DNA from: Echeneis naucrates
Lineage: Eukaryota > Chordata > Actinopteri > Carangiformes > Echeneidae
Reading direction: 5' to 3'
Length of the DNA stretch: 64,000 bases
Assembly: GCF_900963305.1 (NCBI RefSeq)
Contig: NC_042515.1
Span: 3,518,377-3,582,376, forward strand
In this document: one piece after another, positions 1 through 10,568 of the stretch
Numbering within the stretch: position 1 is the stretch's first letter
Layout of the letters: every line of letters begins with the position of its first letter
Position numbers and translations under genes: made by a program
Notes under the pieces: generated by a model
The model's input: the letters and a program-made list of their open reading frames with translations, nothing else
Databases searched by the model: none
Told to the model about the DNA's origin: nothing

Positions 1-694
1 AGCCGTCCACACTGGTCACACCGTTTTATATCATTTAATAATCCTGGTTCTTTTAATATGTAACCAGAATTTCTTCTGGGTGATTTATTTACCTGTGTGT
101 GGAAAGAAAAGTGAAAATGACGCATTAATATTCAGAACTGTGATTTTCAGCCTCCAATGATTAAATGAAGAGAAAACACTAATTAAAATCAGGTAAATCA
201 GTGGAATCTGATAAATAAATATTGCAGGTTTTTGGGTTCCTCTGAGGTAAAGCAGCCAATCGGAATCAAGTATTCTGAGTGACCACAGTCGATGGGAAAC
301 CCAAAGGGCTGATGGGAAACGTATCTAATTGTTTATTACATTTAAATAAAGTTCCTGTCGGCAGAAGAAGACACATGTGAATGACTTGAAAATAAAATTT
401 AATCAACATTTTTACAAAATGAAATCTTCATTAGAAAAACAGTTAAATACCAAACAGCTGATACCATTTTCGTCTTCATCACCGACCAGCGTCCTCACAG
501 CTCACGGAGCTCAATCATTGCATAATCAGAGGGGGGGGTGGGGTAGAAAAAAAAAACTAAAACAAAAACCAAACAAACAAAAAACAGCATCCTCTGATCT
601 GACTCATCTCTGTTGACTAATAGGAGAGGAGGATATAAAAGAAAGGGCGGCTCTAATGTCCAGTGTCCAATCAGAGGGCAGTATTATTGGCGGC
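1..694 (-). other. rbm39 3' UTR and downstream flank
   Basis: No coding exon is visible here. The stretch is AT-rich and lies directly downstream of the rbm39 stop codon on the minus strand, so part of it should be 3' UTR. On the minus strand an AATAAA polyadenylation signal (plus-strand TTTATT at 332-337) sits about 360 bases beyond the stop and is a reasonable end for the message. A G-run followed by an A-rich patch occurs at 531-580. The extent of the UTR is inference. Confidence 0.5.
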
Positions 695-3600
695 TCACCG
701 CCGTGGAGGCGGGGCCAACAGCAGTGTGGCAGTGGCTGACTCCGGGAACAGGTTGTGGTAGGTTGGCAGGGGGACGTACGCTGCTGTGATCATCTTACCT
801 GGAAGGACAGGTGGGACGTCAGATCTGCTCTGTGATTGGTCCACAGAACAGAGCATTGATGTCACGTGACAAGAAGTCTTACCAGCAAAGTATCTTCCAT
901 GCAGGGCGTTTACAGCGGCCATGGCGGCCGGGATCGATGGACACTTGACATAGACGTTTCCCTGGAAACAAATAGGTCAGGAGTCAAACTGACAGGTCAG
1001 TAGATCAATAATCATTTCTGCTCTACATCAAATGTACACATGACCTGAGATGATTCGAGTCATGAGCTATTCTGTTGGTCAGAGGTCAAAGGTCAAGTGT
1101 ACCTCAGGAGAGTTTTTGTCGACGTAGATGTGAACGACGCCGCCATGTTTGTTACACTCCTCTATGACATCATGCTGGATATCCATCTCCCAACCAGGAG
1201 CCTCCTCGCTGAGACACACAGGACATTGAATTAGAGGACACAAACACACTGTGCTGAAGTGAGACTGATTCTAGTTCATGAAATAAATTAGAGTTTAAAT
1301 GCATCAATGCTAATGCTGCTTCTCGGCACATGGGACAGGCAGACTGGCGTGTGTACCTGTTGGGGTTGAACATGTTGGAAAGTTGGAAGCAGTGTGTGGC
1401 GAGCGGCTGGGAAGGAAGATTCAGAGCTGCAGAGTTCATGTTCATATTGAGAGCTGGATTCATGGCTGGATTCATGGCCGCTGAAACACACGAGTACAGA
1501 GAAAATTAACACACACACCAATTATCTGAATATACCCACAATTTTGTGAAGCAGCAAAGTGAGGGGCGTTGTGTGACTGAGCAGGTAACCCTAACCACTA
1601 CAGGAAATAGGAAATCAAACATGCAGATGAGACCACGATGGTACCATTACGCTGTCTGTGCTCCGTGCTTCTGGATGAAGATGATGAGTGTACCTGACAC
1701 TGCAGCCATGGCACCGATAGCGATGGCTCCACTCATCTGGAGAGCCTGCTGAGCAGCAGGAGGGATCTGTAGACCCGTACCTGCACGAACACACAAACAC
1801 AATCAGTCCAGTCTTTGGAATCAGCTGGAGGCTCAAGACGGACGTTGAAAGGATTCCAACCTTCGGCAAGTCGGGCCATCAGCTGAAGTCGGCCGGTGGT
1901 TCCCAGGTCAATGCCGGTCCGCTCCAGCTCGTCACTGTCGAGGAAAGAGGAAGCTGTAGAGGTGTCTGTTCGCTCCGTCACATGACCCACCTTCATGGGA
2001 CGGCCTGCCAGCTCGAAGCCGTTCAGCTGCTCCAGAGCTTTCTTAGCACATTCTGCATCTGCGAACTAACAAACCGGAAATGAAACGAGTTATGCTTCTC
2101 CGAGCTGAAGGTAAAAAAAAAAAAAAAAAAGTACATGGTGAGAATAAGAAACAATGGACTTTTTTTTTGTGTAGACTAAAAGGTAAAACCAGATGTACAA
2201 AAAAATAAAAAAATAAAAAAATAAAATAAAATCCATGACACAAAGGTCAATGTGGGCTTGATAATGACAAAATGTACGACTACAGTAAAGAGCTATTTCA
2301 CACATCTTTTAAATGATTACATTACAGTTACTTTTTTTATTTACTATTACAACATTTTACATATTGTAACTCATGAGACTGGTCATCCAAGTCTTAATGA
2401 GAAAATAACAAGACCAATTAATAAACCAATCAGGGCCCTAATGGTGAGGGTAAAGAACTCACAGTTATGAACCCATAGCCTTTAGATCGTCCAGTCTCGC
2501 TGTCCATCATCAGCTGGATACTCTCGATCTGAGAAAAAACAGAAACCAGAAGTCAGACATGCATTGTTTTTCCACACACATTCATACGTGTGGTTGAATA
2601 TACTGTTGAGGCCAACCCGTCCAAACGGTTCAAAGATTCCTCTCAGCATCTCCTCTGTGATGTTAAAGTGCAGAGAGCCGACGTAGAGCCTCATCGGTCC
2701 TGTATTTCCCTTCTGTAGGCTGTTCGCTGCTGCTGCTGCTGCTGCTCGGTTCTTCTCCGCCTGAAAACATTTAAATGATTTATACAAAAACATTAATGAA
2801 TTATTTGTACAGTAAGGATATAGTGTAGTGACGCAGGCTGTCTGATCATCTCTGAACAAAAGAAGAGTGTTTGTACCTGGGAGGCCTGTACGATGATGGG
2901 AACTCCCAGCAGCCTTTGGCCCGTCAGTCCAATGGCCAGAGGAACCGAGTTTGCCTCCACAAACTCGATGTAGGCGATACCCTTTGACCTGCGGGAGTTC
3001 CTGTCGGAGATCATCCTCACGTCCCGGACCTGCAGAGGGATCACAGAAACCTTCCAGTGCCATCACAATCGCCAGTACCTTCTCAGGACAAAACACCGCT
3101 TCAGCAATCAGGCTGATAATTGTTTCAGTCATTCTTCCAAGTGAAAGTGTTGAATATCAGCTGGCGTTTTTGTTTTTTATTTTTCTATTTGGGGATTTGT
3201 AAATTCTTTACCTTCCCCACAGCAGAGAAGAAATCCTCCAGGTCTCGAGGCCGTATCCTGGCTGCCAGCTGCATACAGAACACCGTCCGAGCATCTCGCT
3301 CCTCCGGGGTCAGGTTATCTATTGGCTGCCTGCACACGACATCATCAACATCATCTTCATCAGGGATACAACAGCACAAGTAAAACATCACATGGTTAAC
3401 TGTTTTTACCAATGAAAAGAACATTTGTAAAAGTCTGGAAAATGAGAATGTCATGAACTGAAAACCGTGATCCCTAAAATTGTTATGAGATGTACACCGT
3501 GAATTGAGAACCATACCAACCTGGACCAGCATCATCATCATCAACAACAAAAACAAAAGAACAGCGGTACATAAATATTGCCTCAATATTTCACTGATTC

Positions 3601-6600
3601 ATGCTGTCATAAACTCCCTCACCTGATTGGACTCTTCTCCTTCCTGAGGGGACTCTTACTTCTCGTCCGCCGACGGCTGCAGACAGACAGATGGGGTGTT
3701 TCCAATGAGAATCTTTACTTCATTTCTATCTTAACGTTCTACAAATGAACTAACCAAATTAACATTTTAATTTAAGCCGATTAGTTTACTCTTCCTCTAA
3801 TTGTCAGTGAACTGAATAGACTATGTGACCCAATGATCATAAAGATGAGAACTGAGCTGACTGAGCTATATTTGTCCCCAACCTTTGGAGGGTTGTTGAA
3901 GAAGGTAGAGCAACAAAGCCCCTCCAGCAGGGAATTGGCTTCATTCTTACTGGACTTTGACGAAGAATAAAAATAGATTTGTAATTACTGATAATGTTAG
4001 TGATCCTGAGTGCAGTATATTATTGTGTTGTCTACGGGCAGAGTAACTCACTGTTTGTGGTGGTCTCTGTATCGCCCCCCCCCTCTCTCGGCTGCGTCTG
4101 CGCTCTCGGCTACGACTGCGACTTCTTCTTCTGTCTCTGCTGCGGCTGCGTTTTCGCTCTCGACTGCGGCTTCTTTTCCTGTCTCGACTCCTGCTGCGTT
4201 TCTTGTCGCGGCTGCGGCTGCGACTCCGCTTCTTCCTGTCAAACACAGAGCAGCCCATTACAGCACGGCCCGCTGCGACTCCTACCTCAGATCTAAAACT
4301 AAGAGGCCTGTTCAGTGGGGAGGGGACAGAAATCACAGAAGCTGTGTCGCATCATACCAACAGGGGTCTCACACACGAGTCCCTGCACTGACAGGGGTCT
4401 CTCATACAATGGTTGGTTGGGATGCACCGATTTGGGCTCAGACATAAAACTCTGCGACAAACATTTTTAACATGGTTGCTACACATATTAACATATTGGT
4501 CCAAACAAGTTTTTATGCTGGAAATAACAGAAGCAAGAAAATTGCATTTTGACAAAATAAGATGTTGTTTTTAAGGTGATTTGATGCTTCTATCTGCTCC
4601 ACCACATATTGAATATGCTAGTGACAAGGACAAAAACTGTTTTAGATGGTGTCAAACCTATGAAGCTCTCTAACACACCTGGAAGTATTATTATATATTA
4701 TTTATTATAATCTCTTATGATCAATTCATCACATGCATCCGTAAACCATCACCATGGTGATTCCATTGTCACTGTGCTTGAAAATTTCAGGTAAGATGAA
4801 AACACCATTAACAGGGAAATGATGGCGGATATGTAAATACAAAATAAAATCCATTACATGGTTGCAATTACATGAAGGCTCTGAGGTGACATTTGCATTT
4901 TCATCCAATAGTTAATCTCACCCTTGTCTATTCTGCACAAATGACTACATAGCCAGAGAAAGAAAACACAAAATTGGACACACAAAACAACAACATGAAA
5001 ACATCAGTTCGACATAAACAATAAATGAGAATGACACGGCAGATAAGTAAATGTACAAGTAATCATACAAATGTGCATCATAAAAAGACAGGAGGAGACT
5101 GACAGGTAGACAAAGGTTTACAGCCAAGTTATCAGATTAACAGAAAGAAAAAGAAAAATGGACAGGCAGAGATGAACAGAGAGACAGCTGGTGCTACCTC
5201 TTGTTGCGCTCCTCCTGTCCATTGGGGCTCAGGGCCTTGGTGTCCTCCTATCGGGGGTCGACAGAGAACAGCATGAGGAGGCAGATGCAATATTCAGGTG
5301 TCAGAGAGGGGGGAGGAGGGAAAGGGGGCAAGAGAGAATACACAATTTAATACGTCACATTCAAACAGGCTGTTCTGTGAGGGGAAGGGATTTGGCCGTT
5401 GGGGTGTCAGAGGTCAGTCCAGGTCAGTCAGTCAGTCCCAGGCTGCAGCCTGAGCTCTGTGTGTGTGTGTGTGGGGGGGGGGGTTTGGGGTGGGGGTTGG
5501 GTGTGGCTGCAGCCTGGCTGGAGCTCCCGCAGCAGACAGACACTCCACAGTCCAGCTCTTCTTCAGCCGTGTGGATGCTGTGCTGGTTTTGGGTGCTGGG
5601 ACTCCTCTGAAGGGCCCTGAAGCAGACAGGAGTCTTAGTCACTCAACTCAGCCCAAAACCAGAACCAAGGACACACCCTCCACACTAAACCTCAGATAGT
5701 CCCTCACCTGCTCACCTGACACACCTGTCAGTTCGGCATGTTTCAGTCCTCTAACATTACAGCACACTGTTTATACTCATTTCCTTCTTTCCACGTGGCC
5801 GCACAGATGAAATAACAAATTTCATTTGTCCACACTAAAGTCCCGATTTGTGATGTATATGCAACTATATGTAACATCTGTTGTTTGTTAGCAGGTCTCT
5901 GTTTCTTTTCTAGGCGATGTGAAACATAGAAATTTAGGTAATGTGCGAAGAGTCGCATCAACAGTTGCAGCAAAACTGTAAGGTGACAACATTTTAAAAC
6001 CAAGTCTATCTTAATTACAGACACTAACATGAGGGCCAGCTAAGACAGTCATAGTATTAACATGCAGATTTTTGATTGGATGTGATGTGGATGAGGTAGG
6101 ATGCAGTCACGTAATGTAGGCCGTTTTTCTATATATAATACATTTCCTATAGAAATGTACTTATTGTAAAGTATTGTCTACACAGAGGGTGTTTAACAGA
6201 AACTCTCCCATCTTCATCCGTAGATAAAGACTTGTTTCTCTGCTTACAGAGACACAACCTGAAGTTGACTCTCAGACCTGAGACAAACCAGAATTGTGTG
6301 TTAACCCACTGATAGAGAATGAAAGACTTTGGACAAGCAAGATGAGGTTTGATTGTGTGGAAACAAGCAGCCTGAAAGGAAGGAAACTATTGTCATGAAA
6401 AAGGATCAGAACTAACGTTAAATATTAGATAGTGGTAGAATGGACTGAAGCATGTCAAACACACCTGTGTGATGTTTGTTACCTATGTCAAACTAAAGTA
6501 ACCTCACACTTTTAAACTTCCTGTGCAACTCCTAAAATTAAAGGTGACGCTCCACTCTGACTTCATGAGCACTGAAGGCAGAGACCAACATCACATCTTT

Positions 6601-8681
6601 ATCTCAATCTTCATACTCAACTCACCTGCCATTCACCTTGCTAAACCCCACCCACCAGTACCATTCTGAGTCCCAACTCACAGCACAGAGTCAAGATGCA
6701 GAATGGTGGTTATGCTAAGCTAAAGGCTAATTTTGACACTGCCAGTGATCCGGTGTGGTGTCTCCTTTCCAATGATCCTGCTGCTCCCTGTTCTAAAAAT
6801 TCATCTCCCAGAATCCACAGCTGCTCCTCCTCGGGGTAGTTGGGCCAAAACCAGGTGATAGTTTGCAGTTACCAAGGGGACTACAGTCATGTTACCATGG
6901 GGACCACAGTACAGCAATGCATGATGGGGGCTTTTTACTACCTTCATGTTTGTGACAGATCACACTGGCATTCAGGGGAGTAGAGGTGAGAAATCGTTAG
7001 GCAAGTCTACAAAGAGAGATAGATGGGCATTTATTCATGACAGTCTGTGAAGGAACGCCATCATCATTATCATTGTCAACATCATCATATCATCATCATC
7101 GTCAGCCAGACTCTACTGCTCAGAGACTCCACATACCAGTTCAGAGGAAGCAAACAGAGACAGAACGTACAAACCAGCTGTGAGTGAGCAGAAGATTTCA
7201 CTGAAGATAAATTTAGAGCTATTAGGTCCAAACACTGTGTCAATTTTTGCTTTAAAACCGGTTTCAGCATGTCAATGGTGTGCTGATCAACAAATCACTT
7301 GAGTCCTTTAATCAAAAAGTGCAGAAGGGAATTTTAAGATTAGAGATTAAAGATTAAAACATATTAATTCAACAACATAGTTCAGGATTTGATTAAACGG
7401 TTTAAAAATCATTACTTGGTTTTAAAAATGAAACTTTTTTTTTAAAGTAACAGCTGTGAAATCTGAGTTCTGCTCCCAGACTGCAGGTGTGTGCACCTCT
7501 GAATTTTGCTATATACCTCTTCAGCATCACCTCTGAAAAGTATTTCAGCCCAGCTCACATCCAGAGGTCTTCAGGTACAGATAATTTTTGGTCAGAATGC
7601 TGAAGTTGGAGAGCTAAACAAAATCAATCAGTGTTGTGTTCTTGGTTGATACTAAAGCTCCCTCAATAGATGTCTGTCTGTGAATTTTTGTAATCCTGAA
7701 ATCAAACATGGTTAACGTGTGAGTGTTATACTCACATGTTAAAGCTGAAACTGAGTGACACTCTGCAGTCTAAAGAATCGACCTGAAAGAATCAGATACG
7801 GGTGACCTAGCTATTACCTATAGGACTATGGAAGGATTTTAGGCACTTTAGAAGTTTAGATTGCTCTCCGTCAACAGTCCCATCAGGAGGTCTCTGATCA
7901 GCCCCAGATTCATTCTGCAGCAGGACAACGAGCCCAAACACACAGCCAGAGTTATAAAGAACGACCTTCAGAGCCACGAAGAACAAGGAGTCCTGCAACA
8001 GATGGTCTGGCCTCCACAGAGCCCTGATCTCAATCTTACGGAGTCAGTCTGGGATCACATGAAGAGACAGACTAAACCCACATAAGAACTGTGACAAGTT
8101 CCCCAAGATGCTGGAACAACCTACCTGCCCAGTACCTGAAAAACTATACCCAAGTGTATTAAGGAGAAATGGTGCCATTTTAAAGCAGCTATTGAAGTTG
8201 TGCTATTGCATCATAGCCAGCGTTAGCATTAATGGCTGTTTACTGCGAATCTTGCTGAGAGCTTCAAGGACTATGGCATTCACAAGACGTTATAACCCTT
8301 CTGAGAAATGCTACTTGATTTAGCTTTTTTTTTTTTTTTAAAATCCTGAACCCACCTTCAAAGTTAACAAGTGTAGCCAACACAAAATACTGGAGTTGTG
8401 TTTTGTTTTTTTTTTGTCTTTTCAGTAACATTCACAGATATTTTTTTTGGATAAATTCATATATCTTTGAACATGTCCTCACTTTGCTTTTACTCTTTAA
8501 AGTGGTGCACTGTAAAGCGTCTTCACGCAGCTCTGATTCAGTTAGTATGGCGGTTACAGTCAGCGGCTGTGTGAGGAGCAGTAGAGTCCAGCTGAGAGTC
8601 TCAGTTACGAGAGGACAGACAGAGTCTCACCTTCCTGTACGGCGCCTCCAGCATCGCCTCGATGTCCAGGTCATCTGCCAT
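695..8681 (-). CDS. rbm39: RNA-binding protein 39 (RBM39/CAPER-alpha), splicing coactivator
   Basis: Nuclear SR-related splicing factor of the U2AF65 family that binds pre-mRNA and SF3B1. Coding exons (minus, 5' to 3'): 8681-8631, 5247-5198, 4235-4052, 3676-3623, 3329-3212, 3029-2877, 2760-2617, 2528-2463, 2065-1861, 1780-1694, 1480-1357, 1208-1103, 961-883, 798-695. The start MADDLDIEAMLEAPY matches the RBM39 N-terminus. Then come an Arg/Ser-rich domain (exon 3), RRM1 with PIDNLTPEERDARTVF just before it (about residues 125-203), RRM2 with MRLYVGSLHFNITEEMLRG (about 220-300), an Ala/Met/Asn linker, and the C-terminal UHM/RRM3 with RYFAGKMITAAYVPL (about 415-500). Expected length is 507 residues, close to the human protein. 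Intron phases agree everywhere except at the end of exon 3, where a run of nine G leaves the frame one base out (see findings). The exon 7 donor (GTTGGC) is weak. The gene could be rbm39a or rbm39b; this cannot be settled here. Confidence 0.95.
2725..2745 (-). repeat. Coding GCA/GCG run giving seven alanines in rbm39
   Basis: In exon 7, just after AEKNR, seven consecutive alanine codons (six GCA, one GCG) occupy the linker between RRM1 and RRM2. Mammalian RBM39 has only a short Ala-Met-Ala stretch here. The run is in frame and short, so it is most likely a harmless lineage-specific triplet expansion. Confidence 0.8.
4075..4083 (-). other. Nine-G homopolymer breaking the rbm39 frame
   Basis: Near the 3' end of the RS exon the coding strand has nine G in a row. 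With nine, exon 3 is 184 bases and ends in phase 0; the next exon (3676-3623) needs phase 2 to read RRRTRSKSPLRKEKSP. With eight G the exon reads GRYRDHHK and joins correctly. All other exon joins in the gene are in phase, so this is either a homopolymer error in the assembly or a genuine frameshift allele. Confidence 0.8.
5459..5506. repeat. (GT)n microsatellite joined to G-runs
   Basis: In rbm39 intron 1 a short GT repeat runs into ten or more G, followed by further G-tracts (GGGG, GGGGG, GGG). The plus strand could fold as a G-quadruplex. Confidence 0.8.
7835..8185 (+). mobile_element. Tc1/mariner transposase remnant in rbm39 intron 1
   Basis: The plus strand encodes the C-terminal catalytic half of a Tc1-like transposase: FILQQDNEPKHTARV, then VWPPQSPDLNLTESVWD. 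The aspartate of QQDN and the glutamate of LTES are separated by 38 residues, longer than the DD34E spacing of classic Tc1. The N-terminal DNA-binding half and first catalytic Asp are missing. Coding resemblance continues past an in-frame stop at about 8083 with frame loss (sequence resembling the usual VPRR tail near 8160). A TTTTAGGCACTTTAG stretch at 7837 resembles terminal sequence of some fish Tc1 families, suggesting an internal deletion. The remnant lies antisense to rbm39 and is non-functional. Confidence 0.8.
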
Positions 8682-8917
8682 ACTGCTGCTTATCTACAGA
8701 CAGATACAAGGTGCTTTAGTGTCCATCACTGACAATTTAAATAAACTACATGTTTACAGTTGGGGCTTTATATTATCTGGAGTAATTGGTTTATGTGAAA
8801 AACCTGTGAAAATGTGAGTTATGCGTTTAGATTGCTGTTTCTGATGTCCAATCCAAGCCTAACTTTAAAACCATGTATGACTGACAAGCATCTGATCGGG
8901 ATCAGTTTGGGGGTTCA

Positions 8918-8972
8918 CTGATTATCAATTCAATCAGTAACTACATTTTCTGTCGATCTCTGCAGCTCCGCC
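8918..8972. mobile_element. hAT-like MITE fragment
   Basis: ATTATCAATTCAATCAGTAA, then TTTTCTGTCGAT and TGCAGCTC, resembles the end of the very common fish non-autonomous hAT family whose terminus reads TAGGGCTGCAAC with AT-rich AATCGATTAATC-like interior. Only about 55 bases remain. Confidence 0.4.
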
Positions 8973-9639
8973 CACCGAGAAACAAACAGCCAATTAATCA
9001 ATCAGCTCAAAAGTAATCATCTACCTGGATGTATGATTTATTCTTTGTAAAACACTTCTAATCACATGATCGAGATTGTAGCAGTAAGTTCCCAGAGTCT
9101 GACTGAACCAGCGAGCCCCAGGTTTTGTTATGGACAGGAGTTAGGAAGGTGAGCCGAGGAGCTCCGTCTGACAGGAAGTTGGTTGTGATTCATTCTCCGT
9201 CTCCACAGTTAACTTTCCTCCTGTGACCTGAACAGCCTCACACCGGCTAACCCTTTAGCCACGCGGCTAAACAGACCAACCGACAGCCGGAGAGTGACCG
9301 TGAAGCCCCGGTTAACCGTGTCCGGTATGTCGGTGACCTCAGCCGGTTCGAATTCCGGTGAGACACACCTGAGGCCTCCTGAGGCTAACGCGTTAGCAGC
9401 TAGCCTGAGGTGAGCAGGCCTCCCGCCGCGTAAGCCCGGTGTGTCACCGCTCTTAGCCCCCCGAGGTAGTGATAATTACCGGCAGCCACGGTTTTTTTTT
9501 TTTTACCTAGCTGAACGGCGGCTCCGGGGCGGTAAACGGAAAACGGGCGGTCGTTGTCCGGTTGAGAGTCGCTCTCCCGGTCGGTGGTCCGTGCGACGCT
9601 ATTCGGCCGTTAATGGCGCAAAATAGCGAGCACGGTTGT

Positions 9640-9649
9640 TCTCGCGAGA
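9640..9649. promoter_or_regulatory. TCTCGCGAGA palindromic core-promoter element
   Basis: A perfect TCTCGCGAGA lies at the upstream edge of the rbm39 CpG-rich region. This palindrome is a known, strongly conserved element of TATA-less housekeeping promoters and is bound by BANP. A second CCGCGAGAT lies a few bases on. It supports a transcription start for rbm39 near here. Confidence 0.75.
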
Positions 9650-9699
9650 CTTCACAACCGCGAGATCAAAATATAGCAGCGCTCAGAGTGAAAAGACTA

Positions 9700-9945
9700 T
9701 TTCAGTGTGACATTTATCAGAATAAAGCTGCGATAAAACAAGAAAAAAAGTCATATTACAGTGAAAATTCCATCATCTTGGGAGAGTAAACATGAAATGA
9801 TAAGGAATAAATTCGTAATTTTGTGAGTGAAGTCGTTATTTTCTGAAAAAAGTCGTGATTTTATGAGAGTAAATTTATAATTGGGCGAAATAAAAGTTTG
9901 AATATTGTGAGAATGCATTCATTATTTTAAGAGAGATATATCAGA
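9700..9945. repeat. Degenerate 22-bp AAGTCGTAATTTTATGAGA-type repeat
   Basis: Phrases such as AAGTCGTTATTTTCTGA, AAGTCGTGATTTTATGAGAG and TTCGTAATTTTGTGAG recur at roughly 20-25 base spacing. This matches the decayed form of an AT-rich tandem repeat widespread in fish genomes. No gene is visible between here and the tsen2 3' end. Confidence 0.55.
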
Positions 9946-10063
9946 TGTGCCCTGTGTCAAAATGAGGGTCCTGGAGCACTTAGTTAAAAAAAAACAAAAC
10001 ATTTTTGTGTAGGTTTAAAATCGATTTTTTTCTTCTAAAAGAATGACTTAATCAAAGTCTCAA

Positions 10064-10067
<4 letters not shown>

Positions 10068-10096
<29 letters not shown>
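10068..10096. repeat. (TA)n microsatellite
   Basis: About fourteen TA units in the rbm39-tsen2 intergenic region. Confidence 0.9.
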
Positions 10097-10099
<3 letters not shown>

Positions 10100-10568
10100 T
10101 ATAGTCCACCAGTTCTTCACTGTAGCATAAAAAAGAACCGCTGTCACCCTTTGCTATCAAAAATGATGGAGGGATCCTCGCAGATTGAGAGTTGTCCTCT
10201 CACTTGTCCTTTCAGGCCACCAGGAGGTCAAAGGTTTCAAGATGTGAAGTGGAATATTGCATCATATCGTCAACAGTTTGGCACATGACTTTATGACATT
10301 TATGATTCCAAGAAAAAATGCATCGCGAAGACTTGCCTTGATAGTTGCGTGCACTCACAAACACAACAACATTTCTGAAATTTCTTTTTAATAGAAAAAA
10401 CTATTAGCACCATATTTGAAGCAAACAAACAAACAATCAACCCCGCCCCCCCCTCCAAAAAAAAAAAACCCCAACTGCTCACATTTTAGGTTTTTGCATC
10501 ATTTGTCTCTTTATGAAGTCTCAATTTATTTTCACAAAGTCACAGCATCAGTTTGTTCGGTCCACCAA

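Larger units (their letters stand above)
8682..9650 (-). promoter_or_regulatory. rbm39 5' UTR and CpG-rich promoter region
   Basis: Upstream of the rbm39 start a splice acceptor (CTGTCTGTAG on the minus strand) ends at about 8696, implying a non-coding first exon further up. The sequence from about 9230 to 9650 is CpG-rich, unlike its surroundings, and contains a candidate minus-strand donor (GCTAG then GTAAAA) at 9506. The block ends at a TCTCGCGAGA element. The location of the first exon is inferred. Confidence 0.6.

Noticed and set aside
1083-1095. Second AGGTCA DR1 site in rbm39 intron
   Set aside because: Isolated inside an intron; AAAGGTCA-type repeats occur several times in this window and are likely chance.
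9335-9360. tRNA B-box-like GGTTCGAATTCC
   Set aside because: It is a short palindrome in the CpG-rich region with no A box or tRNA arms around it.
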